Source: Amyelois transitella (taxonomy: Eukaryota; Arthropoda; Insecta; Lepidoptera; Pyralidae). From it: a DNA stretch of 64,000 nucleotides. The notes beneath the pieces are model-generated. The model saw only the letters and a program-made list of their open reading frames with translations, was not told the DNA's origin and did not search any database. Location of the stretch: NCBI RefSeq assembly GCF_032362555.1, contig NC_083510.1, forward strand, positions 6,165,501 through 6,229,500, given 5' to 3'. Shown piece by piece: positions 1-13,500 of the stretch (within the stretch, counting starts at the first letter, position 1; every line of letters starts with the position of its first letter). Made by a program: the position numbers and the translations under genes.

Positions 1-470
1 TGACGTCACAATTAAGGAGCGTATTGGACTCGTCCAAATAATGTGTTATGTTACTTCGTACATATCAGGTAGTTTATTGTTTATTGATGCCATTATTTGA
101 CAATTGTTTTAGTTGTTGTAAAACAAAATTAACTCCAAACCAAAAAAAAAATGGCATCGTGCCTATTGTGCATTTCTCCATTGTAGTAAAATGGAATACC
201 ACGTCTTAAAACCCAAAGACATAGAAATAGATAGACTATGGCCAAAAGCGATAAGCTGATCAAAATTTAAGCCAACAAAGTATTCTAGGTTATGCTGTAA
301 ACACGTGTAAAGAATTACATTTCGAACTATAGGTTAGAAATGATCTCAATTCTTCTATAAGATCTGCCTTGTTTCCGCCCATGGAATCTCCTAATTTTTT
401 AGCGCATCTTTAAGCTCTATAACTTACCTACATACATATAATCACATCAATATCCCTAACGGGTTAGTTA
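1..470. other. AT-rich spacer, no gene seen
   Basis: No long open frame, tRNA or recognisable repeat core is visible. The base composition is AT-rich, as in the rest of the intergenic DNA here. Confidence 0.6.
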
Positions 471-477
471 CGGGTAA

Positions 478-760
478 GAAAAGTTAACAAAAGTCTTAAA
501 AAGACTGATAGATAAACCACGTTCAGCTGTTTGGCTTAATGATAGAATTTAAACCGAAACCGCCGAGCTTGCATGAAGAGAGTTATAAATGTGGATGAAG
601 CGAAGGAAGTATGCAGAGATCGTGGCAAGTGGAAAGAGGTAGTCTCTGCCAACCCCTCCGGGAAAGAGGCGTGATTTTATGTATATATAGAATTGAGATC
701 CATGGGAAAGAAATGGAATCCTATTCTTTTGTAACTCGGATTGTGGCTTGTCCATAACAT
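478..760 (+). repeat. Dispersed lepidopteran repeat interrupted by a LINE 3' end
   Basis: About 478-553 and 692-750 match the start and end of a repeat that recurs at least ten times in this window (core GTAGACAGAGCCAACAG, later GATAGAATTGAGAT and ATCCATGGGAAAG). Between them, about 557-692 is the 3' end of the same LINE family found at 40-41 kb, 50-51 kb and 61 kb. It encodes the last residues of that ORF on the plus strand ([20 protein letters not shown], ending GKEA and a stop at about 670-672). The LINE tail has therefore landed inside an older repeat. Confidence 0.65.
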
Positions 761-2030
761 AAATTATTTAAACGTACTAAGTTGATATTTACAAATAAAA
801 AAATTACATAAAATGAAGTCGCCCAAAATTGGCTCCGTTAATAATAACTTACGTACTAATATGTACATATTTCATTATATAGAGGCGAACTTCAGTGTTC
901 GCATACCAGATACATATAACAAAAAATACATAGCTACAAAAACTAAACTGAATCAAGAAACACAGGAAATAAGATGCAAATTAGCTTGCGAGAGTGGCCG
1001 CAGTTTCGACAATGACACTGACAACGACCGATGATATAACAACAGGCTGTCAAACTCGTGAAAACTCGGTCATTGAACCGCGGTGAGCTCGCCACTCGGC
1101 CCAACTTTTTGCTGCTTTCGCTTATGCTATTCTCAAATGTATTACGCACTGCATAAAGTTGAAAATGAATGTTCGCAACACATTCAAATTAAATTTTAAA
1201 CAGTTAAGATTTGGACTGAAAATTCTGTGACGCAAGTATATAACAATGTAGATTGTTATATTTTTGTATTATTTCGAATTTAGTAAATAGGTTATCTTAA
1301 TGACGCAATGGTTCACCTTGAAAGTTTTGTGATTAGAAGCAAATATAGAAAAATGCATCTCTAATGAGTGTTTCGATGGGAAATGGTTATTATTCTTTCA
1401 CATGAGTCGGTTCACGTTAGTTCTTTGTACCAGGAAGGTCCTTGATGGTAGAAAGTAAATTCTCTCGGAGGTGCGCACGCGCAGCCTGCGGGAGGCGTGG
1501 GGGCGGGTGGCGGGAACCTGATCAGACAACGGTACTCGGCGTCGTGCCCGGGGCATACACGCATCCATTATGTAATGCCCTTTTTCTTGCTTCACTGCTT
1601 GTCGCTGTGACCTCCCATGTGGGATGCCGGCAACAAGTCAAGCAACTTCATTTTCATACAACATTCTTGTTTTCTTTGATTTCAAGTTGTTATTGTGTTG
1701 TTAAGGTAAAAATGCTTATTACTATAAGATCTACTTTTTACATCCTTACAAAACACAATGACCCTAAACAAATACATGTTCATTTTGATTACTTTTATGT
1801 TTTAATTAGATAACTTTTCGTTTATGTTTAACAGTTAAAGACTTATTAATTACGATTAAAGTATATACTTGGTATTAATTGCCTCACTTCAATATTTGTA
1901 AAAATACGCCTACTGTAACAAATAATATTAAAAAAATTACATCATAAAATAATACTTAAAGAATACAACCATATACCATAAATAATATACCAGCGACCAG
2001 ATCAAGAATTTTAATCGAAAGTAAATAACG
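761..2030. other. Non-coding spacer with one GC-rich block
   Basis: No gene was recognised. Short open frames are present but show no domain and no conserved-looking composition. About 1470-1640 is markedly richer in G, C and CpG than its surroundings (for example GGGAGGCGTGGGGGCGGG). It is one of a series of such blocks upstream of Blimp-1. Confidence 0.45.
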
Positions 2031-2032
2031 GC

Positions 2033-2238
2033 CTCTGTGGCGCAGCGGTAGTGCGCTTGTCTGTGTTACCGGAGGTCCCGGGTTCGAATCCCGGCCGGGG
2101 CATGATGAGAAATGAACTTTCTCTGATTGGCCTGGGTCTTGGATGTTTATCTATATAAGTATTTATTATAAAATATAGTATCGTTGAGTTAGTATCTCGT
2201 AACACAAGTCTCGAGCTAACTCAATCTGTGTAATTTGT

Positions 2239-2298
<60 letters not shown>
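2033..2298 (+). mobile_element. tRNA-derived SINE with 59-nt poly(A) tail
   Basis: The head (2033-2102) has a Pol III A box (TGGCGCAGCGG) and B box (GGTTCGAATCC), with D and T arms that fold. The acceptor stem carries a mismatch and the anticodon arm does not pair, so it is a SINE head and not a working tRNA gene. The body follows (GGATGTTTATCTATATAAG, then a stretch ending AATCTGTGTAATTTGTC), and then an uninterrupted run of 59 A at 2240-2298. A decayed copy of the same body lies at about 4798-4927 in reverse. The long pure A run suggests a recent insertion. Confidence 0.8.
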
Positions 2299-2300
<2 letters not shown>

Positions 2301-4797
2301 ATCCAAAACATGCCTCATAAATATCCATGACGTGAAATATTCTACTTACGCCAGGTGGACTGACTAAATGTATGTCGTCAGCCTTCCGGTGGCCACTCTG
2401 CCAAACGGTATACCACACCATAAACATTATACGCAGCTAAAAATGTATGGAATAAAATTCTATTCAATGTTTGTCATCCAACCTATGATAGAAAATATAT
2501 CTCAACCTGTCTCATAAACAAACTTGCACTCTTTTGTGGGTTTTCACGGTAACAAAACAATATTGTGAACTCACGTCATTCAGTTCGTTGACATCTCCAC
2601 ATAATCATGCTGTTTGACTCATCAAGTTAGTAGGTTGCTTCTCGAGAATCACCAGTAATATCTAACCGTTGTTTCAACAGGTAAATACGTCCAGGGAATC
2701 TTAATATTTATAAGAGGGCACTGTCATATGAACGCATTACTCAAGACGCGCCAAGATTTGAATTTGACATGTATGTGGAGGTGCAGACCAGATATGGAAC
2801 CAGATAGTGTTTCGCTAAATTCACGCAAGAACGTAAATTAACGGGATTTTTCGTAAACACGAGCGGAGCCACGGGGGCGCTCTAGTAATAGATAAAAGGC
2901 AACGTCTAGGGAATTCTAAAAATGCATTGAAGGCGAATGCAGTTTTGTGATGCGCAGGTTTTTTCCAGTGCAACACATTACCGGTGTGACGGATGGCCGG
3001 CCGCGCCCCGCTGAGCTCTGATTTCACCCTCCTATTTTTATTTTTTATCAGACGACCTAACGGTAGCCGATCTCTTGGTACCGTTTGAAGCCTGCATAAT
3101 ATTATACTGTTATTAATTTATCCATGGGAACATTTACATAATATATCTGGAGATATTAATCTATCATAATTGCATAAATATTATCGAAATTATATAAAAA
3201 GAAAGATATCGGAATAAGACAAATATTATCTCCAAAACTATAATACACATCCATATCGAATTGGTACCTAAAAGTAAATTTGCAATAAAAAAATTTTTAA
3301 ATAAAACTTTCCCGCCGTAGCTCGTAGAGGCAAGCTACGAATCTCGTAGCATCGTAGCAAGCACTATTAAACTAAATATACGATTGATCATTCAGACCAA
3401 AAACAATAAATTAGTACCCCGTCGTTTATTTATTTATATTTACCTGTTTTATAACAAGTTAAGTCAGCGTATGCTACCCATATTAATTTTTTTTTCCAAC
3501 AATTCAGAAATGAAATATAAAAATTTACTGCAATTAGTGCTGAAAAGCACTATTTATTTTAAAAATTTGAATTCATTGTGAATGAGCAAAACATGTCCTA
3601 TTGATGAATACTATTTAACATTAAATTCAAATGCAGTTGAATTATTAAAAACGCATCATCACACAAATATAAAGAAACTGAATATTTACAGGTGCATTAT
3701 AAGAATTACTGGGATAAAAGGCGATCATATATCTTCGGCTTCAAATTCCCGACGATTATAACGGTACTCTTAGAAAAGGCCGCCTTCCCGAGCCCCGAAC
3801 ATGCGGTCCCTACCTGCCAAAACTAAACACACTTGCTCCTTCATATCAACATTTTTTTTTGGATTACTCGATAGAAGATACTCGTACCTCGATGTATTGT
3901 CACAGTGATGGCACTTTAATGCTTTTATTATCGCTTATAATATAAATAAGAATGCTGACCGATTGACACGTCAACACAGAATCAAAATGCCGAAAATGGA
4001 AATTTGAAATAGCGAAAGTGATCAGTAAGAATAAATTTAGAATATATACTAACTAAAAGGCTTGGAATCAAAGAAGGAACCAAAGGTAACAGGCTTAAAA
4101 CATTTTCAATCTATATAATACCGGTTACAAATGTTACATTCATTGAAATTTTCAAGACATCCTCGTTCAAAAATTGTAAATTAGATTTACTCTACAAAAG
4201 CTACAAAAACGCCGCACCGTTACCGCTCTGGGAGAAGCAACAATACGCAAATTAATACAGATCGTTATAAGATCTACTTCTAGCAATGGAAGGCAAAACT
4301 AACAAAGGAAAGTAAACCGCTGATGTGGTTTGTTCGATCGATGAAAGTAAAGGCCGGTGCAGACGAGCGACCGGTCCCGTTAGCCGGCCGGAGCGCGGCG
4401 GCTGATGGAATACTAAACGCTGACATACTGCGCGGCTTTTGACCCTAGCCACATTCTAGACTCGCAGTTCACACCTCGAGCCTCTATATTAGCACCTAAG
4501 TTACTAATAACTGGATTAGGACACGTCATTTTTAAGAAGAATTGAAAAGCTTTTCCGCTATGGTCAATATTCAGCCTAAGAATGTCTCTAATGTAGAAAG
4601 ATTCTTTCAGATTGATTTTTGGCATAAATTATTGATCGGTTTTATATAAAAGAAAAAGCTTAAAGACTTATCTATTAAACGATAGCCAAAAACACTGCAT
4701 GGATTTTGCACAATGTTGGCTTGCACACATGCGTATTCCAAATTAAAATCAATAAAAACGATTTCAAGATAAAATAAATAAATGAATATAAACGGGA
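2299..4797. other. Non-coding spacer
   Basis: No gene was recognised. GC/CpG-rich blocks occur at about 2850-3035 and 4340-4440 in otherwise AT-rich DNA. About 3312-3360 contains several copies of CGTAG and its complement CTACG within 50 bp, a small local repeat. Confidence 0.45.
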
Positions 4798-4927
4798 CAA
4801 ATTATACAGACTGAGTTTACCTTGAAGTAAGTTCTAACTCAACACTACTATGTTTTATAATAAATATTTATATCGATAAACATCCAAGACATACGCGAAT
4901 CAGAAATAGTTCGTTTCTCATCATGCC
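4798..4927 (-). mobile_element. Decayed SINE body fragment
   Basis: Read on the minus strand, this matches the body of the 2033-2298 SINE: GATGAGAAACGAAC, then GGATGTTTATCGATATAAA, then AACTCAGTCTGTATAATTT at the 3' end. The tRNA-like head and the poly(A) tail are missing. Confidence 0.6.
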
Positions 4928-6340
4928 CTTACTAAGTTAAAAACTTTTGTACCTACACCATATTACTATAATGATATGTATGACACAACCAAACATACTG
5001 TCAAATCTCCAATCAGAAAAAAAATTTTTACAGCATATTAACTGCAGTTATTTGGTTGTCACCATAATTAAACTTATTGAAAAAAATTATGGACCCAATT
5101 TTGGGTAGGTATATCATATTCATAAACAAAAAACGGACAACTCCAAAAAATTTAAGTTCCTAGAAAACGTAAGGTAAATTGCATCGCAAAAAAATCGACT
5201 TTATATTTACTCCACCTAAACGGGTTTGGAGTAACCGCATAAATGTCACTTCGAAAAAATCTTACTCAAAAAAATGTAGCAATAAACAAAACGGTTTACA
5301 GATGTTCACAATAACATAGCTGTCCTTTGCAATAGACCTTTTGCATTTTTTAAACATCTCATTGTTACTGCGACTATATTATTTTCCAAAAAGCTTTTGC
5401 TAAAGGCAATTTGCGCAATGGTATTTTTTAATGCATCAGTGTTCGTTATTTCCAAAGGTCCATAAAGTTTAAAGATTTTGTTTAAACTAATTTTTTGCGT
5501 ATAATTGTTACGCGCTGTTTTCTAAAGAACAAAACGGTAAACATACCGACATAGAATTGCACAATTTAACTGTAAGTCAAATTGTCAATTGTTAAAATAT
5601 TATATGCAGCGAAGGCTGCGTTGCAAGGGTGGCCGGGAGATTAGAAATTTCGCTGGATCTATCGGGGCTGGTATGTCGCTATGAGGTAGTACAGATATAG
5701 GAGAGGACATTGAACCTACGCAAAATTCGCTGCATTGGGCTAGGTCTAGTGCATGCGCGTATGTAGCGGCATCAACACGGAAGCGCCGCGACAAGGACCG
5801 CGATAGCAGCCCCGGCGCAGCCAGAGAGGGAAAAAGGCATGAATGAGTATTGAAGCCTACCCCAAGAAGGGGGAAATCGAGTTTGCACTGCGGGCACCAC
5901 CACTTACAGATATAGACAGGCCTGTGCTTTATACTAAATAGGATCAATAGTACTCGTTCCGACAAAAATATAAAACACGCGGGCTTAGCACGCCGGCCGC
6001 AAGATTGTAGATGTATTGTTGAAAATTAATGGCATGAATAGATTTAGACAATTATTTATAACAGAGACTAAGTTTACGTTCTAAATACTTAAAATGATAA
6101 TGACAAAAAGACATTAATTTGAATTCGGAGATGACACCTCGTAAGTAAATAGGAACATAAATAAAATATTATCTAATTTCCAAGGTGGAAAAGAGTAAGT
6201 GTAATGGAAAATACTAAACATAAATATTTATAGGCCTTCCAAATTAAGAGAGCTTGTCACTTTGAACTTGACGTAAGTACCTACATAACAGTTAGTTTTT
6301 TAAATGACAAATACGTAAAGTCAAAATATCCATTAGAATT
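4928..6340. other. Non-coding spacer with a CpG-rich block
   Basis: No gene was recognised. About 5610-5830 is CpG-rich. The 121-codon minus-strand open frame across it (5600-5965) has no recognisable domain and is probably a by-product of base composition. Confidence 0.4.
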
Positions 6341-6342
6341 AA

Positions 6343-6965
6343 ATCTATATATATAAAACTCTTCCGTTACTGAGTGACTGACTGACAGACAACGCACAGT
6401 CGAAACTACTGGTCGTAGACAGCTGAAATTTGGAATGTAGGTTCCTTGGGATATGTAGGGGAGCACTAAGAAAGGATTTTTGGAAATTCAACCCCCAAGG
6501 GGGGGAAAAGGGGTAAAAACGTTTCTATGAAAAATCTTATTCCTTGGGTTTATAAACTTGAAACTTGGCATGAACACGTACATAGGCAAGTAAATATGTT
6601 TGACATTATAAGTTTTTTCAAACTACCCTCCAATCGTGATTTAGGGAGTGCGATTGGGTGACTGATTTATTAACGCGCAGCCGAAACCGCTCGGTATAGG
6701 AGTCTGAGATTTTGAACAGAGGTTCCTTTAGTAACATAAGTGAGCACTAAGAAGGGATTTTTGAAATGTCAACCCCAAAGGGGGGGAAACGGGATAAACT
6801 GAGCCGGGGCTGCGGGAAAGTTCTAACGAGATACCGTGGCCCCGGAACGCAAAGGGCAACTGAAGGAACGAGGTGGGTTTTAGTCAGTAAAAGTCTGACA
6901 CTCCCTTCCGTTCCACCCAGAGCGGGAGAGGTCATTTGATGATTTCCCATCCTTAAAAAAAAAGA
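6343..6965 (+). mobile_element. Cluster of transposon 3'-end fragments
   Basis: Two related segments lie in the same orientation. About 6343-6525 contains GGTTCCTTGGGATATGTAGG and AATTCAACCCCCAAGGGGGG. About 6640-6792 contains GGTTCCTTTAGTAACATAAG and TGTCAACCCCAAAGGGGGG. They look like two diverged copies of one element end. A different repeat then follows (about 6793-6965, GTGGCCCCGGAACGCAAAGG to TTGATGATTTCCCATCC) and ends in a short A-rich tail, as SINE and LINE ends do. Confidence 0.55.
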
Positions 6966-7384
6966 CTTTGTATGACAACTTTCAGTCGTCTCTTTAACAT
7001 ACATAATAACATACATAATTATGTACATACATGCATAACATTAATAACATCACGCTTTTAAATCCCTATTTTGTGTTAACACTACCCATACAAACAGCTA
7101 AAAGGAAACAAGTGAAGAGACGAAATTTGTCCGCATCCATTTTTACCTAAATTCTTAACGTTAATGAGATTTACTTTTTATTATCAGGTCAACCTAATAG
7201 CCTCACATGTACGTATAACTTCGTAAGAATTTTCTTTCAACTCCTAACCGTTGAGGAGTTGTACCTTCCATCATCAGCTCATTCACATGGGATGATGACT
7301 ATCAGACGCAAATACTTAAACAGATCTATGAAATTGTCAAAAACGTAATTGCCTGTAAATTTGAGGTTTGCCCTTGATTTCCCT

Positions 7385-7624
7385 CTATTTTTTTATATGT
7401 TTGTTTGTTTATACACATACACATGTAATCGATAAACTCCGAAACTACTGAATCGATTTCAAACATTCACCATTAGAAAGCTACATCATCCCTGAGTAAC
7501 ACAGGCTATATTTAATTCCAGTTGTAACAAGATTTCAGCCTGTGGATGAAAAAGCCCTGTCGAGATCATGAAAAACGCTATATATAACCAAATTACACGT
7601 GGGCGAAGCCGCGGGCGGAAAGCT
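7385..7624 (+). mobile_element. Non-autonomous Helitron-like element
   Basis: The 3' end reads GGGCGAAGCCGCGGGCGG followed by AAAGCTAG and then T. This is the CTAG^T terminus shared with the better-defined Helitron copies at 49.9 and 56.7 kb. The internal sequence (AAACTACTGAATCGATTTC) is of the same general type. The exact 5' end is not clear. Confidence 0.5.
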
Positions 7625-8961
7625 AGTATTTTAATAATAATCCAAAGGACCTCTACGTGTTGGACTTATACCGTGAAATCTAAGATTTACATTTACATAA
7701 TAATAGTTTAATAATAAATGTAACCTCGACAATCAATGTTATGTAACTTGAATAATGGCGAGAATATATCTGTAACTAAAAATTAACTTGACTGAACAAT
7801 TAAATTCACTTAGGTTTTTGTAGTAAGTGCAAAGAAAATTAGTGAGAATGTCAACGACCCTGAGCCCAATACTAGTACAGTAAACGCATTTCCCGGCGCA
7901 CACGAGCGCGGCGAGCGAGTGAGACGCCGAGCGCCGCCGGGCCGCGGGCTAGCGCGGCCGTTCACCCCGGAAGATTCAGTGTTTTGATACCGCTCAAGCC
8001 TCCGTCGATGGAAAACTGCATTTTCTTTTGATGCGCTTCGCTTTTCACGCTCTAATTGACTGCCAATTGGTAATTTCGTTTTTATCGACGCGTAACACGT
8101 GTCGGGCTTTTTAAGTGTTGATGCTGAAGACTCTTGACACCGTCAAATCCGTGAAGGAAATGTATATGTTTTTAAAATTTATTACTTTATAGTACATAGT
8201 TTTTTATGCTTACCCTTCTGATTTTTCAATTTGAAAGATGTTTTGTTATCGGGTGGGAAGCTTCATAGCAAAAACCTTTTTCAAAAGTTAACCAATTATA
8301 GGTAAAAAAAGTGTTTTTAACAACGAACGAAAACATTGATCTGACAATATCAACAATGTAAGAAATCTTCAACGCTATTATTCTATTTTAGTGCACTGAC
8401 GATCAACATAATATGATTATTAAATAAGTTATTTATAGGAAAATCTTACCATAAAAAACAAAAGCCATCCAAAATCATAAGGTCCTTTGTAAAGCTAAGG
8501 CACCTAAGCCGGCAGACGTTAGGGCAGGTCGCGAGACGCGCCCTAATCGCCCGGCGCTGGCTCCCTAACCGATATAACAAGTAGGTGAATAAGGGCTATT
8601 ATCGCCGCGCTATAAATATGAGTACTTCACTTTTTAATGACTTGACTGAGGCTGCATGTATGCGTGAGGTTAGTATTGAAAGTGTCCTTTTTCGTAATAT
8701 ACAAAAATGAACGCAGCGTAATTTAAAGAAAATTCAATTTTGGGAAAATAAATAACAATAACAAAGTTTTTTAGTGACTGCTACTGGAACTTGTTAATTT
8801 TTTTACTCGCTAAGATGTGATGTATTTTAAATAAGATCATCTGTGATTATAATCTAAATTAAAATGGTATACACAAAGTAGTATTAAAGCAGGACAAATA
8901 AATATATCATTTATATTACATGAGAATGCACACCTCATTCCTACAAATCGTCACGTCGCCG
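7625..8961. other. Non-coding spacer with GC-rich blocks
   Basis: No gene was recognised. CpG-rich blocks lie at about 7880-7995 (GCGAGCGAGTGAGACGCCGA) and 8495-8610. They resemble the other GC-rich patches upstream of Blimp-1. Confidence 0.45.
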
Positions 8962-9142
8962 AGTTGCGAGGTAGACAGAGCCAATAATCTTAAAAAGACT
9001 GATAGGCTACATTCAACTGTTTGGCTTAATGATAGAATTAAAATTAAAATTGCCTACAAGAAGAGTACCAAGTTTATTGGCCTATCCCTTAGTCACCGTG
9101 ATTTTTCTATTGGTGTCGGGAACCACACTGCACACCACGTTT
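8962..9142 (+). repeat. Dispersed lepidopteran repeat, partial copy
   Basis: It matches the repeat with core GTAGACAGAGCCAA, TTGGCTTAATGATAGAATT, AGTTTATTGGCCTATCCCTT and GGGAACCACACTGCACA. It is internally shortened compared with the copies at 24.65 and 30.17 kb. Confidence 0.6.
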
Positions 9143-9879
9143 AAATAAATTCGTGCAGACAAACAACACGCAAAAGCTGAGCCCGGACGCGGCCCTTTAT
9201 GCTCAAACCAGCTTGCAGCTGTTAACAGATTACAGGCTGTAAATAGTGAAATCAATAATGGATAATGGTAGGTGGCAACTGGCAGGGTGCGACGAGGTGA
9301 AGCCGATGCCTAGATGAGAGTGGGTGCATCACCCTTACCATTGATCCAGTACTCGCTACTCCGCGCTATATATCGATTAACTACTCGCTAGTAAATTCTC
9401 TCTGTCGTCGAATAACCAGCTGAAACTAGTTTTCCGAATTCGAATATCCCTGGTAAGGGTGCGTGCAGGCTGTGTCGACGACCCGCGAGAGTGAAAGCGT
9501 GTTCCGGGAGGCGCGGGCCGCCGCCCGCCCTGCCATGGCTTTCGCTGCCGTTCTCACGCCACTCGCCCCGTGTTTTTAAGTTGTTTTAATTAGCGCTTTC
9601 AGGTTGCGTAAGGTTTATGGAAAGATAGTTTCGTCTATTTTACTCATCAAGTATTTACTGAGTAACTGTTGGATTCTTTCTGTTTCGTTAAACAATAAAT
9701 CTTATTGAGGATAATAAAACGAAGGTAAAGTTTTTGCTATTGGTGTAATGAGTTACAAAAATTGTCATTTACAGATTTTTTTTTCTGTCATTGAGCTTGA
9801 AGGTCATGAAAAGTAAGATTTTCCATGTGTAAAGTCATATTTCCCGCGGCTTTGTGATGATCTTCGATAAAGTGTAAGG
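9143..9879. other. Non-coding, putative Blimp-1 upstream region
   Basis: No gene was recognised. A GC-rich block lies at about 9480-9560. TGAAGGTCA at 9798-9806 matches the monomeric nuclear-receptor pattern TNAAGGTCA, but a nine-base match in AT-rich DNA carries little weight alone. Confidence 0.35.
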
Positions 9880-10540
9880 ATCGGGAGCACGGTCACGGCG
9901 CGCGCCGGCCGCCACACTACGGAAGTAATGAACTTGAATGCAGCCCGGCCGCGGCCGCACTGCGCTGCGCCATCCCGCTCTCCTCTAATAGCAAAATACT
10001 AGGCGCGAACGTGACGTACTCACTGCATTTGCTGTCAAATTCGTCCGCATTCTCCGTCACAGGTCGCTTTCGTCGTCGATGCGTTTATCGGAACGAGACG
10101 CGAATATGTGTGTCGATTGCATTCTCGGCGTCGTAAAAGTGCATCTAGGTCGGTGGGCATAGCACGGCTCGGCGTCGGGTTAGTGCGACGCGCTCCGGCT
10201 AGACGTAGGGCAGGTCGGCATCGGTACGGCGGCCTGGCGTTGCATAATGCGCATCGCGCTCCAGCGGCTCGCACGCTGGCCCGCGCGCTGCCGCTGACGC
10301 CGCGGCGCTCGGCCGCACCGGCGCGCCATGCGAGCGGCCCGTCGCCGCCGGCCTCTCGTCCCGCTCTTGGCGCTCCGCATACTGCTAGAGTACCTCAAGT
10401 CGCTCGACGTTGCCCTCGCAGCGCACGCGAGCACCGCTGGTTCCTCTTTACCAAAGACGAGACTGTTCCGTCGCTGTTGTTCCATAACAGCCATAAACTA
10501 GTTCGGAGAATGCCATAAACAAAGATTGTATGTTGCGTAA
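9880..10540 (+). promoter_or_regulatory. Candidate Blimp-1 promoter / 5' non-coding exon (CpG-rich)
   Basis: This is the largest and most CpG-dense block in the first 15 kb. It ends in a good splice-donor match (TTGC^GTAAGT at about 10535). It lies about 4.3 kb upstream of the first coding exon of Blimp-1, on the same strand, with no other gene between. A promoter with an untranslated first exon is a reasonable reading. The 136-codon open frame inside it (10108-10518) is rich in Arg, Ala and Pro and looks like a composition artefact. No TATA box or initiator could be fixed with confidence. Confidence 0.3.
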
Positions 10541-13500
10541 GTACCTCACAAATACTTTTATCATCTCAACAATTCAAAAACGACCTAATTTAATTATTAA
10601 GGATTAATAGGGGTCAAAAGAAAAGATCAAGACCCTTCCAGACAAGATGAACATTATAATAACTTAAAAACGAATATATAACGCAGTGAATTTTCCTGTA
10701 TTTTCAATATGTCCAATATACATATATCGCACCATTTTTAGTTCAAAAGACTAACATGTAACATTAGTAGATGACCTTGCAATACTTTGGCACTAGTCCG
10801 TGTTATAATACACATAAGTATACGACACATTCATTAAAACATACCGGAAATGTCCAAATATACGTATTATAATAGCAAAATCTTTCTAGCATCTGATTAA
10901 TGAAAATTATAATTTAAAAATCAGCTTCCTCGAAAACAAGACCATATGCTTTGGTAGTTGACCCTTTTCGAAAACTATTTTGGAGATTATATACTTTGAT
11001 GTATTTTTCGACAATTTGGCGATTTCTTCCTGCCAATATAATGAAATGCTACATAAAAAATAATTAATTACAATCATACGCCCCGCGCAAAAGAATTTAT
11101 CTATATTTGCATCTTTATCATAAGTGCAAAAATGTATTTGTATGACCAGTTCGTCATTATACAAATTTAAATTTGATACTCAGCACATTGGGCCATACTG
11201 ATTTTTATAAATAGGATCACAGTTTAATTAATACTGAGTAATCTCTTAAATAGAATAATAAATAGTACCTTAGTATCATAACTTATACTATCCATGTTAA
11301 ATATAGCCAAGTCCCTAACATGTTTAGATGAGCCTACACTTGCTGTTAGGTTCATCTATTTTTCAAAGAAAACGATTGTTATTTAAAAAGATAATCGATA
11401 TATGCTTTCAAAATGTTTCATACATATGTTCAAAGTGGTTTCCATATCTAACATACTTAAAATCAAAAAAGAAATGCTCGTAGGTACTTTTTTATGCTAA
11501 TAAAACTACTAGTCTTTTATATAATTAAAAGCTATTCTACAGTTATTTTATCTTAAAAAGTGCTTAAATTTTATACAGCTTTTTTTGGTTTTGTCTGTAC
11601 TAAACATATGTGAAAAGATATCAAAACAATTATTATTGAATTTTATAATTTCGGATGATTCGATGTGTTGGCTCTGTATTCTTCACAAGAGATATAAACA
11701 TGATACTCGTAATATGTATGTTTTCATGTATGTATGTATATATAAATCAACTACAAGCCACAGAGAAGCGAACATTTATGAAATTTCCGAATGGGAAATT
11801 AACCATTCTGTAAATATTATGACATGAAATATACCTACTAAAAAAAACTTGAATCTATACGCAAATCCGCAAGTGAAATTAAAAATAATTCCAGTAATAG
11901 AAAATACATAACAACTCATGTATCGATAGATAAGGAGCGCGCGAGTTAACGCAATAGGGCAAGTTCAAGCGCAGGCGCCAAGGTTGCTTCCTAGTGCGCA
12001 GCGCAGCGGTGCGCAACACTAGTGCAGCGCGCGAATAAATGAGTGTCGCGCATCGGGATCATTTAAAAATAGAATTTTCATTCACATTTGAACTGACTGG
12101 CGATAAAAACAAATAATATGCAAAATTATAAAATTCTTTTAACGAAGTTTTCTTGAAAGTTTAAAATGCATAAATACAGTCGAATTGAGACAACTACTTT
12201 GAAAATCGATTTAAATAACATTGCTTCAATCAATTTGCGATAAAGGCCTTGACAGCGTTATTATATTTTATGAACTTTTACAATAACATGAGAAACTTTC
12301 TATAAAAGAACCGTTATTACATTTCAGAATATATAAGATTATATGATCTTGGATTTAACTTCACGTAGGTATTATCTAATGCATATAGTAAGACCAAACG
12401 CCGATTTCAAGAACATCAAGTTTTTATCATATTTTCACGACAATTCACCACTCTTTTGATTGAATATATTGAAATCCAATACGGATAATTACACTAGATT
12501 ATTGTGTAAATTTTATAAATTTCCATCAAATATGTTTACCATTGAAAGATCATAAGAGTATCAGAATTAGTATTCCGTAATATCTTGGTCACGTGTACAG
12601 TTTATTAGATAAATTGTGTTTATCTAATGCACTTGACACAGTGAATAACAAACAAAGATATTATTCATTAATTAATTAAAACACACAATAAACGAATAAA
12701 ATTTATCATTTTAGTAAAATAAAAATAAACAAAACCTTTTTCTTCACATTCGTCTGTTTAATAACAATATTAAAAAAGTTTATATTTTAACAATCAATAT
12801 AAGTCAAATTATGTCTTTGTTTTCCTAGGTAGAGAAACCTAGAAAGTAAGAAATTAATTCACCAAAACTACCTACATGAAAATATCTTAGGGTGAGTCTG
12901 GCTAAAGAATCGCGTGCAGTGAATGACATTGCGCGGGCGCATTGCGCAACAGTCACGGTCACGTGCGAACCACCGCCCCGCTTTTACACGAACTATAATA
13001 TTATGTAAACATGAACTTAAGGTTCACGTATCCTTTGAAAACATAATTTATTAAGTAATGGCTATAAACTTTATTCTTGTTTAAGACGATGGGTTGTCAA
13101 CTTTTCACTAAATCTACATCTCAATTCCAACATTATGCAATTATTCTACAGAGAAAAAAAAAAATACGTTTTCGTGAGTTACATTTTCTTTCAAGCCAAA
13201 GTTAAATTTTTCAACATTTTCAATAACTTTAAAAATAGCTAGCTTTATTTGCTGTTCTACCGTAGCAATAAGTTAACGTTTTGAACTTGACTTCATAACT
13301 ACATACTCCAATTGCACAACCATTTTAAATTTATTTAATCAATGAGTGAACACCTAGAAAAGCATTTTTTAGCTTTACACTTTTGCCTCTACTATTTAAA
13401 TGTTATTGTTGACGACAGTTTGCGTATACACATACGAGTATTTTGCAAAAATTAATATCATCTATCGAATCATATCATAATATCGAAAAACAAATCGTAG

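Noticed and set aside
2033..2105. Possible tRNA gene
   Set aside because: A and B boxes are good, but the anticodon arm does not pair, the acceptor stem has a mismatch, and a SINE body with poly(A) follows.
5600..5965. 121-codon minus-strand ORF
   Set aside because: No domain, no splice context, GC-rich block; a chance open frame.
10108..10518. 136-codon plus-strand ORF
   Set aside because: Overlapping open frames on both strands, Arg/Ala/Pro-rich, no domain. It reflects the CpG-rich base composition of a likely promoter or leader.
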